From: WHSW01 sp963722175
Lineage (GTDB): Bacteria > Actinomycetota > Thermoleophilia > Solirubrobacterales > 70-9
Direction: 5' to 3'
DNA: 64,000 nt
Assembly: GCA_963722175.1 (NCBI GenBank)
Contig: CAVRKA010000004.1
Span: 496,001-560,000, forward strand
Shown: positions 1-6,256 of the stretch, piece by piece
How positions within the stretch are numbered: position 1 is the stretch's first letter
Layout of the letters: each line of letters starts with the position of its first letter
Program-made: the position numbers and the translations under genes
Notes under the pieces: generated by a model
Databases searched by the model: none
What the model saw: the letters and a program-made list of their open reading frames with translations, nothing else
Told to the model about the DNA's origin: nothing

Positions 1-1
1 G

Positions 2-376
2 TGGAGCCCCGACCTCTATCGCTGGAACGGCACGAGCTGGGTGCTCTACGACGGCCGTGCGCCGTGGTATCAGGCCGTCACGAGCATCTACGGCTACTGC
101 CAGCCGACCACCTTCGCGGCGGCCTGGTCCGCGCCCAACGGGATGTCGGTCCTGTTCCATCGCTTCGGCGCGCTACCGCCCGGCTACTACGCCATCAAGA
201 ACTACATGTACTGGGCGAGCCCCAACCGCAGTCACGCCGACTGGAGCGACGTGTTCCTTGTTTCGACGAGCCGCAAGTCAGCGGCCAAGGCAAGCGCCTC
301 GGCGACGAAGTCGGGTGCGCCGGTCGCGCCGGCGCCGACCCGCGCGAACTCCGAGACCGACCGGAAGGCCCCGTAA
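2..376 (+). CDS. C-terminal part of a probable extracytoplasmic protein, cut by the window edge
   Basis: The reading frame is already open at base 2 and runs to a TAA at 374-376, so the start lies outside the window. The visible 124 residues contain many aromatic residues (WSPDLYRWNGTSW, then APWYQAVTSIYGYC), which looks like a beta-rich extracytoplasmic domain. The last 40 residues are rich in Ala, Ser, Lys and Pro and look like a flexible tail. I do not recognise the family. The downstream gene is convergent, with a hairpin at 447-482 between them. Confidence 0.6.
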   Translation, partial: WSPDLYRWNGTSWVLYDGRAPWYQAVTSIYGYCQPTTFAAAWSAPNGMSVLFHRFGALPPGYYAIKNYMYWASPNRSHADWSDVFLVSTSRKSAAKASASATKSGAPVAPAPTRANSETDRKAP

Positions 377-446
377 CGACTGGACGAAACCGACACGACC
401 GGTGCCGGTCTGGGCGACACGTCCTCGCGCACCGGGTGGTCGGACC

Positions 447-482
447 ACCACCGAGGCCCGCCGTGGAGCGGGCCTTGGTGGT
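447..482. terminator. Strong hairpin between convergent genes, probable bidirectional terminator
   Basis: A 15-bp stem (ACCACCGAGGCCCGC at 447-461 with GCGGGCCTTGGTGGT at 468-482, one G-T wobble) closes a six-base loop. It lies between the convergent genes ending at 376 and 532. There is no T tract, which is common for terminators of high-GC actinobacteria, so termination is inferred from stem strength and position. Confidence 0.55.
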
Positions 483-531
483 CAATGGGCGGCGCCGAGT
501 GCGACGCCCGTGCGGTGGGTTCGAGGCGATC

Positions 532-1299
532 CTAACCGGCGTCGAGCAGCGCGGCCCGAAGCGCTTCGAACAGCTCCGGCGGCGCCGCGATCACGGTGCC
601 GTCCTCGAGCTTGTCCACCGTTGCTCCTGCCTCCGCGGCGATCAGCGATCCGGCCGCCAGGTCCCAGTGGTTGAGGCCGCGCTCGTAGTAGGCGTCGACG
701 CGCCCGCAGGCGACCGAACAGAGGTCGACCGCGGCGGCGCCCATCCGGCGGATGTCGCGGATCGAGCCGATCAGGCGGGCGAGGAGCTCCGCCTGCGCGG
801 TGCGGCCCTCGGGCGTGTAGCCAAAGCCGGTGGCGACCAGCGCCGAGCCGAGCTCGGTCTCGGTCGAGACCTCGATCTCAACATCGTTGCGGGTCGCGCC
901 GTGACCGCGGATGGCCGAGAAGCGCTCGCCGTGGACCGGGTCCTGGACGACGCCGACCGCGACCTCGCCGTCGACTTCAACCGCGATCGAGATCCCGTAT
1001 CCGGGATGGCCGTAGAGGTAGTTGGTGGTGCCGTCGATCGGGTCGATCACCCAGCGCACGCCGGTCGTCGCCTCGGCGCTGGCGCCCTCCTCGGAGAGGA
1101 TTCCGTCGCCCGGCTGGGCCTCGCGGATCCCCTCGACGATCAGCCGCTCGCAGGCCTCGTCGACCTCGGAGACCATGTCGGTCGCGGTCGACTTCGTGCG
1201 GACGTCGGCGCGCGGCTCGCCGAGCCGCTCGAGGGAGAGCTCGGCCGCCCGCCCGGCGAGCTCCTCGGCGAGCGCCAGCAGCGCCTGCGGGTCGGTCAC
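532..1299 (-). CDS. Inositol monophosphatase family protein
   Basis: This 255-residue protein belongs to the metal-dependent inositol monophosphatase superfamily, which removes phosphate from inositol or related sugar phosphates. It has the signature DPIDGTTNY (after WVI) with the acidic metal ligands, an upstream ILSEE motif and the C-terminal NHWDLAAGSLIAAEAG motif. The GTG at 1299 is preferred because it overlaps the stop of the upstream NTF2-like gene by four bases (GTGA) and leaves a normal family length. An upstream in-frame start would run through the neighbouring gene. The exact substrate cannot be read from the sequence: inositol phosphate, NADP or histidinol phosphate are possible. 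A second family member lies at 55691-56548. Confidence 0.88.
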   Translation of the reverse strand: MTDPQALLALAEELAGRAAELSLERLGEPRADVRTKSTATDMVSEVDEACERLIVEGIREAQPGDGILSEEGASAEATTGVRWVIDPIDGTTNYLYGHPGYGISIAVEVDGEVAVGVVQDPVHGERFSAIRGHGATRNDVEIEVSTETELGSALVATGFGYTPEGRTAQAELLARLIGSIRDIRRMGAAAVDLCSVACGRVDAYYERGLNHWDLAAGSLIAAEAGATVDKLEDGTVIAAPPELFEALRAALLDAG

Positions 1300-1700
1300 G
1301 CGTCCGGCTCCAGCCCCGCTGCGCGCCAGGCGCGCTCCCGGTCCGAATAGTTCTCGCAGCGGACCGGGACCGAGCCCTCGATTCTCCAGACCTGGTCCCA
1401 CGGGGCGTCGACCGGCACGCCGCTACCGGCGCCGCGAGCAACCAGCCGGCCGAGCATCAGCACCACGCCCTCGCCCTCGATCCACCGGTCGGCCTCGATC
1501 CGGAAGTCGTCCCAGCGCTCGCGGATCTCGTGCCAGTATGCGACCACCTCGTCGTGGCCGCGGTATAGGGCGCCGTCGGGGACCGCCTCGGTGCTGTCCC
1601 ACTCGACCTGCGGCGGCAGGGTCGCGATCGACGCCGCGTACTCGCCGCGGTTGAACAGCTCCAGCCCCCTGCGGATGATCGCCACCGGCTCCGACTCCAC
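1296..1700 (-). CDS. NTF2-like / SnoaL-like protein
   Basis: The 134-residue product has the layout of the SnoaL-like NTF2 fold: an N-terminal helix with LELFNRGEY, then VEWDSTEAVPDGALYRGHDE and a curved sheet ending in WRIEGSVPVRCENYSDR. Such proteins are small cone-shaped barrels used as isomerases, hydrolases or binding domains, and sequence alone does not give the reaction. The GTG at 1700 fits the family N terminus. The gene is translationally coupled to the phosphatase downstream by a four-base overlap and is divergent from the aminotransferase at 1722, leaving a 21-bp shared promoter space. Confidence 0.75.
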   Translation of the reverse strand: MESEPVAIIRRGLELFNRGEYAASIATLPPQVEWDSTEAVPDGALYRGHDEVVAYWHEIRERWDDFRIEADRWIEGEGVVLMLGRLVARGAGSGVPVDAPWDQVWRIEGSVPVRCENYSDRERAWRAAGLEPDA

Positions 1701-1721
1701 CGCCGCAGTATCGAGGTTGTA

Positions 1722-2840
1722 ATGTCGAAGGCGATGGCCTCCGACACGATCAGCTTCGCCCGCGGCGCGCCGAGCGCCGACATCCTGCCGGTCGACGCCG
1801 TCCGCGCGGCGACCGCGCGCGCGCTCGAGTCCGACTGGCAGCGGGCGCTCTCGTACGGGACCGGGATCGGGCACCCCGAGCTCTGCGAGTGGGTTGCGCG
1901 CGAGTTCCACGGGCTCGAGGGCGAGCAGGTGATGTTCACGAACGGCTCGATGGAGGCCGCCGCGCTGCTGTTCCGCTACCTGATCGAGCCCGGCGACCGG
2001 GTCGTCGTCGAGCAGCCGTCCTACGATCGCACGCTGCTGCTGCTCGGGCGGACCGGCGCCGAGATCGTCGGCGTGCCGCTGGAGTCGGACGGCCTCGACG
2101 TGGCCGCGTTCGAGGTCGCGCTGCGCGACGGGCCGGTGAAGCTGGTGCACGTGATCCCCAACTTCCACAACCCGGCGGGCTGCACCCTGTCGGCCGCCAA
2201 GCGCGAGCGGCTGGTCGAGCTCGCGGCCGAGCACGACTTCTGGATCTTCGAGGACGATCCGTACCGGCTGATCAAGTTCGGTGACGAGGACCTGCCGCCG
2301 ACGATGCTGTCGACCGATTCCTCGGATCGCGTCATCCACGCGTCGTCGTTCTCGAAGACCGTCAGCCCCGGGGTCCGCGTCGGCTATCTCGCCGGGCCGC
2401 CGGACCAGATCCAGATGCTCGCCAAGCGCGGTTCCGAGCACTACATCTCGCCGAACATGCTCGCCGAGTCGATGGTCCTCGAGCTGTGCCGGTCCGGCGC
2501 GCTGGCCGAGAACATCGACCTCGTCAACGCAGCGCTGGCCGAGCGCCGCGACGTGCTCGTGGAAGCGCTCGGACAGCTGATCGGCGAGGCGAGGTTCGTC
2601 GTCCCCGGCGGCGGCTACTTCCTCTGGCTCGATCTCGACGAGGACGTCGACACGCCGGCGCTGCTCGGCGCCGCGAAGAACGAGGGGGTCGCCTTCGTCG
2701 CCGGTCCCGACTTCATGCTCGAGGGCGGCCGTTCGAGCCTGCGGCTTTCGTTTGCGAGCGTCCCCGCCGACCGGGTCACCGAGGGCGTCGGGCGCCTCGC
2801 TCGCGCGCTCGAGTCCCAGCGCGCCGCCAGCCTGGCATAG
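1722..2840 (+). CDS. PLP-dependent aminotransferase, 2-aminoadipate/LysN type (fold I)
   Basis: This 372-residue enzyme is a class I/II aminotransferase of the MocR/LysN lineage, but without the N-terminal GntR DNA-binding domain. Visible motifs are SYGTGIGHPEL near residue 45, the PLP-contacting VIPNFHNPAG segment, FEDDPYRLIKF with the ring-stacking region, and SSFSKTVSPGVRVGY, whose lysine is the expected Schiff-base residue. Family members transfer amino groups between amino acids such as 2-aminoadipate, aromatic or branched-chain residues and 2-oxoglutarate. The substrate is not determined here. The ATG at 1722 is followed by a second possible ATG at 1734. Confidence 0.88.
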   Translation: MSKAMASDTISFARGAPSADILPVDAVRAATARALESDWQRALSYGTGIGHPELCEWVAREFHGLEGEQVMFTNGSMEAAALLFRYLIEPGDRVVVEQPSYDRTLLLLGRTGAEIVGVPLESDGLDVAAFEVALRDGPVKLVHVIPNFHNPAGCTLSAAKRERLVELAAEHDFWIFEDDPYRLIKFGDEDLPPTMLSTDSSDRVIHASSFSKTVSPGVRVGYLAGPPDQIQMLAKRGSEHYISPNMLAESMVLELCRSGALAENIDLVNAALAERRDVLVEALGQLIGEARFVVPGGGYFLWLDLDEDVDTPALLGAAKNEGVAFVAGPDFMLEGGRSSLRLSFASVPADRVTEGVGRLARALESQRAASLA

Positions 2841-2852
2841 AACGTTCCCCGG

Positions 2853-2877
2853 TTTCCCTACTAACTTACTAGGGAAA
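2853..2877. promoter_or_regulatory. AT-rich 8-bp inverted repeat upstream of a small gene
   Basis: TTTCCCTA (2853-2860) and TAGGGAAA (2870-2877) form a perfect inverted repeat with a nine-base spacer in an unusually AT-rich patch. A TAGGCT hexamer that could be a -10 box follows at 2881-2886. The repeat could be an operator for the small gene at 2965 or a terminator for the aminotransferase. A DtxR-type repressor is encoded nearby at 3357-4067, but this repeat is not a canonical DtxR/IdeR box. Confidence 0.4.
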
Positions 2878-2964
2878 TGCTAGGCTGAATCTTTACGAGC
2901 TGTGAACAAGCGCTCGCTATCAACCAGCGATGCTGTACGGCACGACCACGAGGAGGGTGAGGGA

Positions 2965-3192
2965 ATGAGTCCGGTTCAGATCATCGAAGGCACCAGAAAG
3001 CTCGACCCGGCGACCGAGCGCCGGCTCGCCGAGCGCCGCTTCTCCGCGCTCGCCGCCGCGGTCCGCGAGCACGAGGCGAACGTGCGCAGGCGCGAGTTCC
3101 AGATCCGCCCGCAGGACCAGGCGCTCTATCGCCGGCTGCGCCAGATCTGCGGGATCAGCGAAGAGCTGCTGCGCGAGCGCGAGACCGCTTAG
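2965..3192 (+). CDS. Small charged hypothetical protein (75 aa)
   Basis: The 75-residue product is highly charged and predicted to be helical (AERRFSALAAAVREHEANVR and then a basic stretch before LRQICGISEELLRE). The ATG at 2965 is preferred over a GTG at 2902 because the sequence AGGAGGGTGAGGGA directly upstream is a good ribosome-binding site. I do not recognise the family. The TAG stop lies inside the left arm of the 172-bp palindromic repeat at 3189-3360. The AT-rich inverted repeat at 2853-2877 may control the gene. Confidence 0.55.
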   Translation: MSPVQIIEGTRKLDPATERRLAERRFSALAAAVREHEANVRRREFQIRPQDQALYRRLRQICGISEELLRERETA

Positions 3193-3360
3193 ACGAGTGA
3201 TCCCACGCCGCGACGCACGCGGATGACGCACGGATACCGTCGCTGGATCGCGCCGCTCGGGACTCGCCCATGCACAACGGCATGGGCATCGCCCGATCGC
3301 CACGCCCAGCTTGGTCCCGTGCGTCCCCGCGTACGCCGGGGCGCGGAATCAATCGTCTAG
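3189..3360. repeat. 172-bp palindromic intergenic repeat, copy 1
   Basis: This 172-bp element is about 85% identical by eye to the equally long element at 18205-18376. Its ends form a long imperfect inverted repeat of about 43 bp (TAGACGA...TCGTCTA outermost; GACGCACGG with CCGTGCGTC further in). The centre is a hairpin with an 8-bp stem, GCCCATGC/GCATGGGC, inside a conserved TCGGG/CCCGA stem. It fills the gap between two convergent genes, and each outer end contributes the TAG stop of the adjoining gene. It could be a MITE-like element, a bidirectional terminator or a structured RNA. Confidence 0.85.
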
Positions 3361-4067
3361 CGCCCGTAGCGGTCGCTGGACAGCACCAGCGCCTCGGGGA
3401 GCGGGGCCCGCGGCGCCGGTGCCGGCTCGGCGCGGACCGAGACCGTCTCGGCGACGCTCCGCGAGACCGCGTGGCGACCGTCCTCCGACCCGACGACGAC
3501 CTCGTCTGGATCCGAGCTCTCGAGCGTCCCGTCGAGGCCCGGGTGCAGGCCCGCCGCCTTCAGGTAGTGGAGCAGCTCCTCGGCCTCGTTCTCGAACCGC
3601 AGCACGGTGACCGCGGCCCCCGGCTCGACGTCGGCGAGCAGCACTCCCCGCTCACGCTGACCGTCGATCGGGTGCCCGTGCGGGCAGGTGGTCGCGTCGC
3701 CGATCGCCGCGCGCATCCGCTCCTCGAGCACCGGCGACATCGCGTGCTCGAGCCGCTCGGCCTCCTCGTGGACCTCGTCCCAGGGGACGCCGAGGACGTC
3801 GGTGAGGAAGCGCTCGATCAGCCGATGGCGGCGGACGATCGCCTGCGCATGGTCACGGCCGTTGGCGGTGAAGTTGAGCGACTTGTCGGCGTCCCGGCTC
3901 ACGTAGCCGTCGCGCTCCAGCCTGCCGATCATCTCGTGCACGGTCGGCGGCGAGAGCTGCATCGCGCGGGCGATGTTGGCGCCGGTCATCGGCAGCTGCG
4001 CCTCCTCGAGCCAGAACATGATCTGGAGGTACTCCTCCTCGGCGTCTGTCGCGTGGTCGGCCGCCAT
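3357..4067 (-). CDS. DtxR/IdeR/MntR-family metal-dependent transcriptional regulator
   Basis: The 236-residue protein has the three-part DtxR architecture: an N-terminal winged helix (MTGANIARAMQLSPPTVHEM), a dimerisation and metal-binding domain (RHRLIERFL, then HEEAERLEH and CPHGHPI), and a C-terminal FeoA/SH3-like domain from about residue 140. Family members bind Fe(II) or Mn(II) and then repress metal uptake genes. The metal is not determined here. A TAACAT hexamer ends ten bases before the ATG, suggesting a leaderless transcript. The stop codon sits in the right arm of the palindromic repeat. No obvious metal transporter is adjacent. Confidence 0.88.
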   Translation of the reverse strand: MAADHATDAEEEYLQIMFWLEEAQLPMTGANIARAMQLSPPTVHEMIGRLERDGYVSRDADKSLNFTANGRDHAQAIVRRHRLIERFLTDVLGVPWDEVHEEAERLEHAMSPVLEERMRAAIGDATTCPHGHPIDGQRERGVLLADVEPGAAVTVLRFENEAEELLHYLKAAGLHPGLDGTLESSDPDEVVVGSEDGRHAVSRSVAETVSVRAEPAPAPRAPLPEALVLSSDRYGR

Positions 4068-4129
4068 CGCCGATCGATGTTAGCCGCCGCTCCGGGCTCG
4101 CCGTCCGAGGCGGCCGGAGTGGCCGACCC

Positions 4130-4525
4130 CTACTCGGGAGCGGGCGGCTCTCCGCCGGTGTGGACGAAGGTCTTGTTGACGATCTTCCAGTTCCCTTCGA
4201 TCAGCGCGAGGGCGAAGAAGTTGACGAACGACACGGTGCCCCAGAAGCCCTCCTCGACCAGGACGGCGGATGCCACGTCGTCGGTCTGCTCGACCGAGGT
4301 CACCTCGGTCCGGTAGCTGCCCTCGACGTCGGCGGGCTTGCCGTCGAACATCGCGATCATCTCGGCGATCGGCACGTCGAAGCGCTGTCCCGCAAGATTC
4401 CCCCACATGCGGGAGTCCGGGTGAAACGCCTCGCGCAGCTTGTCGGCGTCGCCCTCGCCAACGCCCTGCACGTAGAGATCGACGGTCCGGGTGATCTGAT
4501 CCGTTGCCTGCGCGGTGGTCGCCAT
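4130..4525 (-). CDS. NTF2-like protein, putative lumazine-binding type
   Basis: The 131-residue product resembles the Lumazine_bd_2/NTF2-like family: a helix with DLYVQGVGEGDADKLREAF, then HPDSRMWG and a sheet ending in ALALIEGNWKIVNKTFVHTG. Members are small homodimeric binding or isomerase-like domains, and no reaction can be assigned. It lies between the DtxR regulator and a HAD phosphatase, all on the minus strand but with gaps of 50-60 bases, so it may be transcribed alone. Confidence 0.72.
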   Translation of the reverse strand: MATTAQATDQITRTVDLYVQGVGEGDADKLREAFHPDSRMWGNLAGQRFDVPIAEMIAMFDGKPADVEGSYRTEVTSVEQTDDVASAVLVEEGFWGTVSFVNFFALALIEGNWKIVNKTFVHTGGEPPAPE

Positions 4526-4575
4526 GGCGCTCCTTCAATCGGGTGACGCCACCGTATCTCGCGCAACCCGCGCGA

Positions 4576-5388
4576 TCAACTCGCCGCCAGCGTCGAGACG
4601 ACGGCCTCGTAGAACCCCTCGCCCATCGCCCCCTCGGTCACGGTTGCGTTCGGGAACCGGGCCAGGGCTTCGCGCATGGCCGGGTCGCGGTCGGGGCCGT
4701 TGGCGACGCAGAAGAAGCGCCCGACGGACTCCGCCGACTCGAGGTCCTCGATCGAGTCGCCGATCGCGATGCAGTCCTCCGGGGCATAGCCCCGCGCCTG
4801 GATGTGGAACGCGACCCCCCTCGCCTTGCTCGCGCCGCCGGGGACGAGGTGGTAGGCGTGGGCGACCTCGACTCCCTCGACCGGACGCGCGATCGTCCCG
4901 TTGTCGAGGAAGCGAAGGTCGTCGTGGCCGTGTTCCCGAAGCAGCGCGTTGGCCTCGTCGACGTCGACCCCGCCCCGAAACAGGTGCGAGAAGACGCGCT
5001 CGTGATGCCAGGGCGAATGCCACTCCAGCCGGGGCGCGAAGCGCTCGAACAGGAGGTCGACGATCCCCTCGTCGAGCATCCGCTGGGCCGGGGTGCGACC
5101 CTCGTCGTCGGGAACCCAGTCGCCGGTCAGGTAGCTCTGCTCGCCGTCGATCGTCACCGCGCAGCCGGCCTCGTAGATATAGGACTCCTGGCCGATCAGC
5201 CGCGCGTCGGAGCGCACGGTCGACTCGCGGCGGCCGGACATGATCACGACCTCGACCCCGGCCCGGTCGCAGGCCTGGAGCGCCCGCGCCTGGGTGATCG
5301 AGAACTCGCCGTCCGGGCCGCGGAACAAAGATCCGCGCGGTCCGAGGAGCGTTCCGTCGAGGTCGGTGTAGACGCAGCTCAGGGCCAT
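4576..5388 (-). CDS. HAD-superfamily phosphatase, Cof/MPGP-like
   Basis: This 270-residue protein is a HAD hydrolase with the nucleophile motif YTDLDGTLLG near the N terminus, a VVIMSGRR motif II region, a C2-type cap in the middle, and the acidic motif AIGDSIEDLESAE. Such enzymes dephosphorylate sugar phosphates or phosphoglycerates. The cap and length resemble mannosyl-3-phosphoglycerate or sucrose phosphatase relatives, but the substrate is not settled. The ATG at 5388 is chosen because it sits directly before the DxD motif. It is divergent from folP, with only 22 bases between the starts. Confidence 0.82.
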   Translation of the reverse strand: MALSCVYTDLDGTLLGPRGSLFRGPDGEFSITQARALQACDRAGVEVVIMSGRRESTVRSDARLIGQESYIYEAGCAVTIDGEQSYLTGDWVPDDEGRTPAQRMLDEGIVDLLFERFAPRLEWHSPWHHERVFSHLFRGGVDVDEANALLREHGHDDLRFLDNGTIARPVEGVEVAHAYHLVPGGASKARGVAFHIQARGYAPEDCIAIGDSIEDLESAESVGRFFCVANGPDRDPAMREALARFPNATVTEGAMGEGFYEAVVSTLAAS

Positions 5389-5410
5389 CGAGGCGACTAA
5401 CTTAGACCGG

Positions 5411-6256
5411 GTGACGACCTGGCGACTCTCCGACCGCACGCTCGAGTTCGGGCCTCCCCTTGCCGCCGGGATCGTCAACGTCACCGACGACTCCTTCTTC
5501 GCCGGGGCCCGCAGCGGCGACCCCGATCAGGCGGTCGCCGACGGGCTGGGCCTGGTCGAAGCGGGGTTCGACCTGCTCGACGTCGGCGCGGTCGCGGCGC
5601 GCAGCGGGCCGCCGGTCGCGGCCGCCGACGAGGCCGCAAAGCTCGTACCCGCGATTGAGCGGCTCGCCACCGAGTCCGGCGTTCCGGTGCTCGCCGATAC
5701 CTTCTCGCCCGAGGTTGCGGCTCGGGTCCTCGACGCGGGCGCGGTCGGGATCAACGACATCGGCGGCGGCGAGCCGGAGATGCTCGAGCTGGTCGCCGAG
5801 CGCGGCTGCGGTTACGTGCTCATGCACATCGAGGGGCCGCCGCGGGTCGATCGCGACCCGCCGGCGTACGGCGACGTCGTCGCTCATCTCAGCGGCTGGT
5901 TCGCGGAGCGGATCGAGCGCGCCGCCGAGCTCGGGGTCGCGGCGGAGCAGATCGCGCTCGATCCCGGGTTCGACTTCGACCTCACCGTCGATGACGACCT
6001 GGAGGTGCTGCGCCGGCTCGGCGAGCTGCGCGAGCTCGGGCGGCCGCTGTTCGTGGCGCTGTCGCGCAAGGACTTCCTCGGCGCCGTCGCCGCGGGGTCG
6101 TGGGAGGAGCGCCTGCCGGCGGAGGAACGTGGCCCGGCGACGATGGCGGCGGCGGCGCTGGCCGTCGCCCAGGGGGCCGAGATCCTCCGCCTCCACGACG
6201 TCGAGGCGCTCGACGCGATGCGAACGGCGGCCGCGGTCACGGGGACCTCGGCGTGA
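5411..6256 (+). CDS. folP: Dihydropteroate synthase
   Basis: The 281-residue TIM-barrel enzyme joins p-aminobenzoate to dihydropterin pyrophosphate in folate synthesis. Characteristic segments are GIVNVTDDSF (family GxLNVTPDSF), INDIGGG, LMHIEGPP, the GFDFDLT segment, SRKDFLG and the final LRLHDV. The classical STRPGA loop reads ARSGPP here, a modest divergence in the substrate loop. GTG at 5411 is the start, with TAACTT seven bases upstream, suggesting a leaderless transcript. The stop overlaps the next gene by four bases, so folP and the helicase are probably co-transcribed. No other folate genes are adjacent. Confidence 0.88.
   Translation: MTTWRLSDRTLEFGPPLAAGIVNVTDDSFFAGARSGDPDQAVADGLGLVEAGFDLLDVGAVAARSGPPVAAADEAAKLVPAIERLATESGVPVLADTFSPEVAARVLDAGAVGINDIGGGEPEMLELVAERGCGYVLMHIEGPPRVDRDPPAYGDVVAHLSGWFAERIERAAELGVAAEQIALDPGFDFDLTVDDDLEVLRRLGELRELGRPLFVALSRKDFLGAVAAGSWEERLPAEERGPATMAAAALAVAQGAEILRLHDVEALDAMRTAAAVTGTSA

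Noticed and set aside
1..1350. A plus-strand open frame across the first two genes
   Set aside because: It overlaps the inositol monophosphatase on the other strand and has biased shadow composition.
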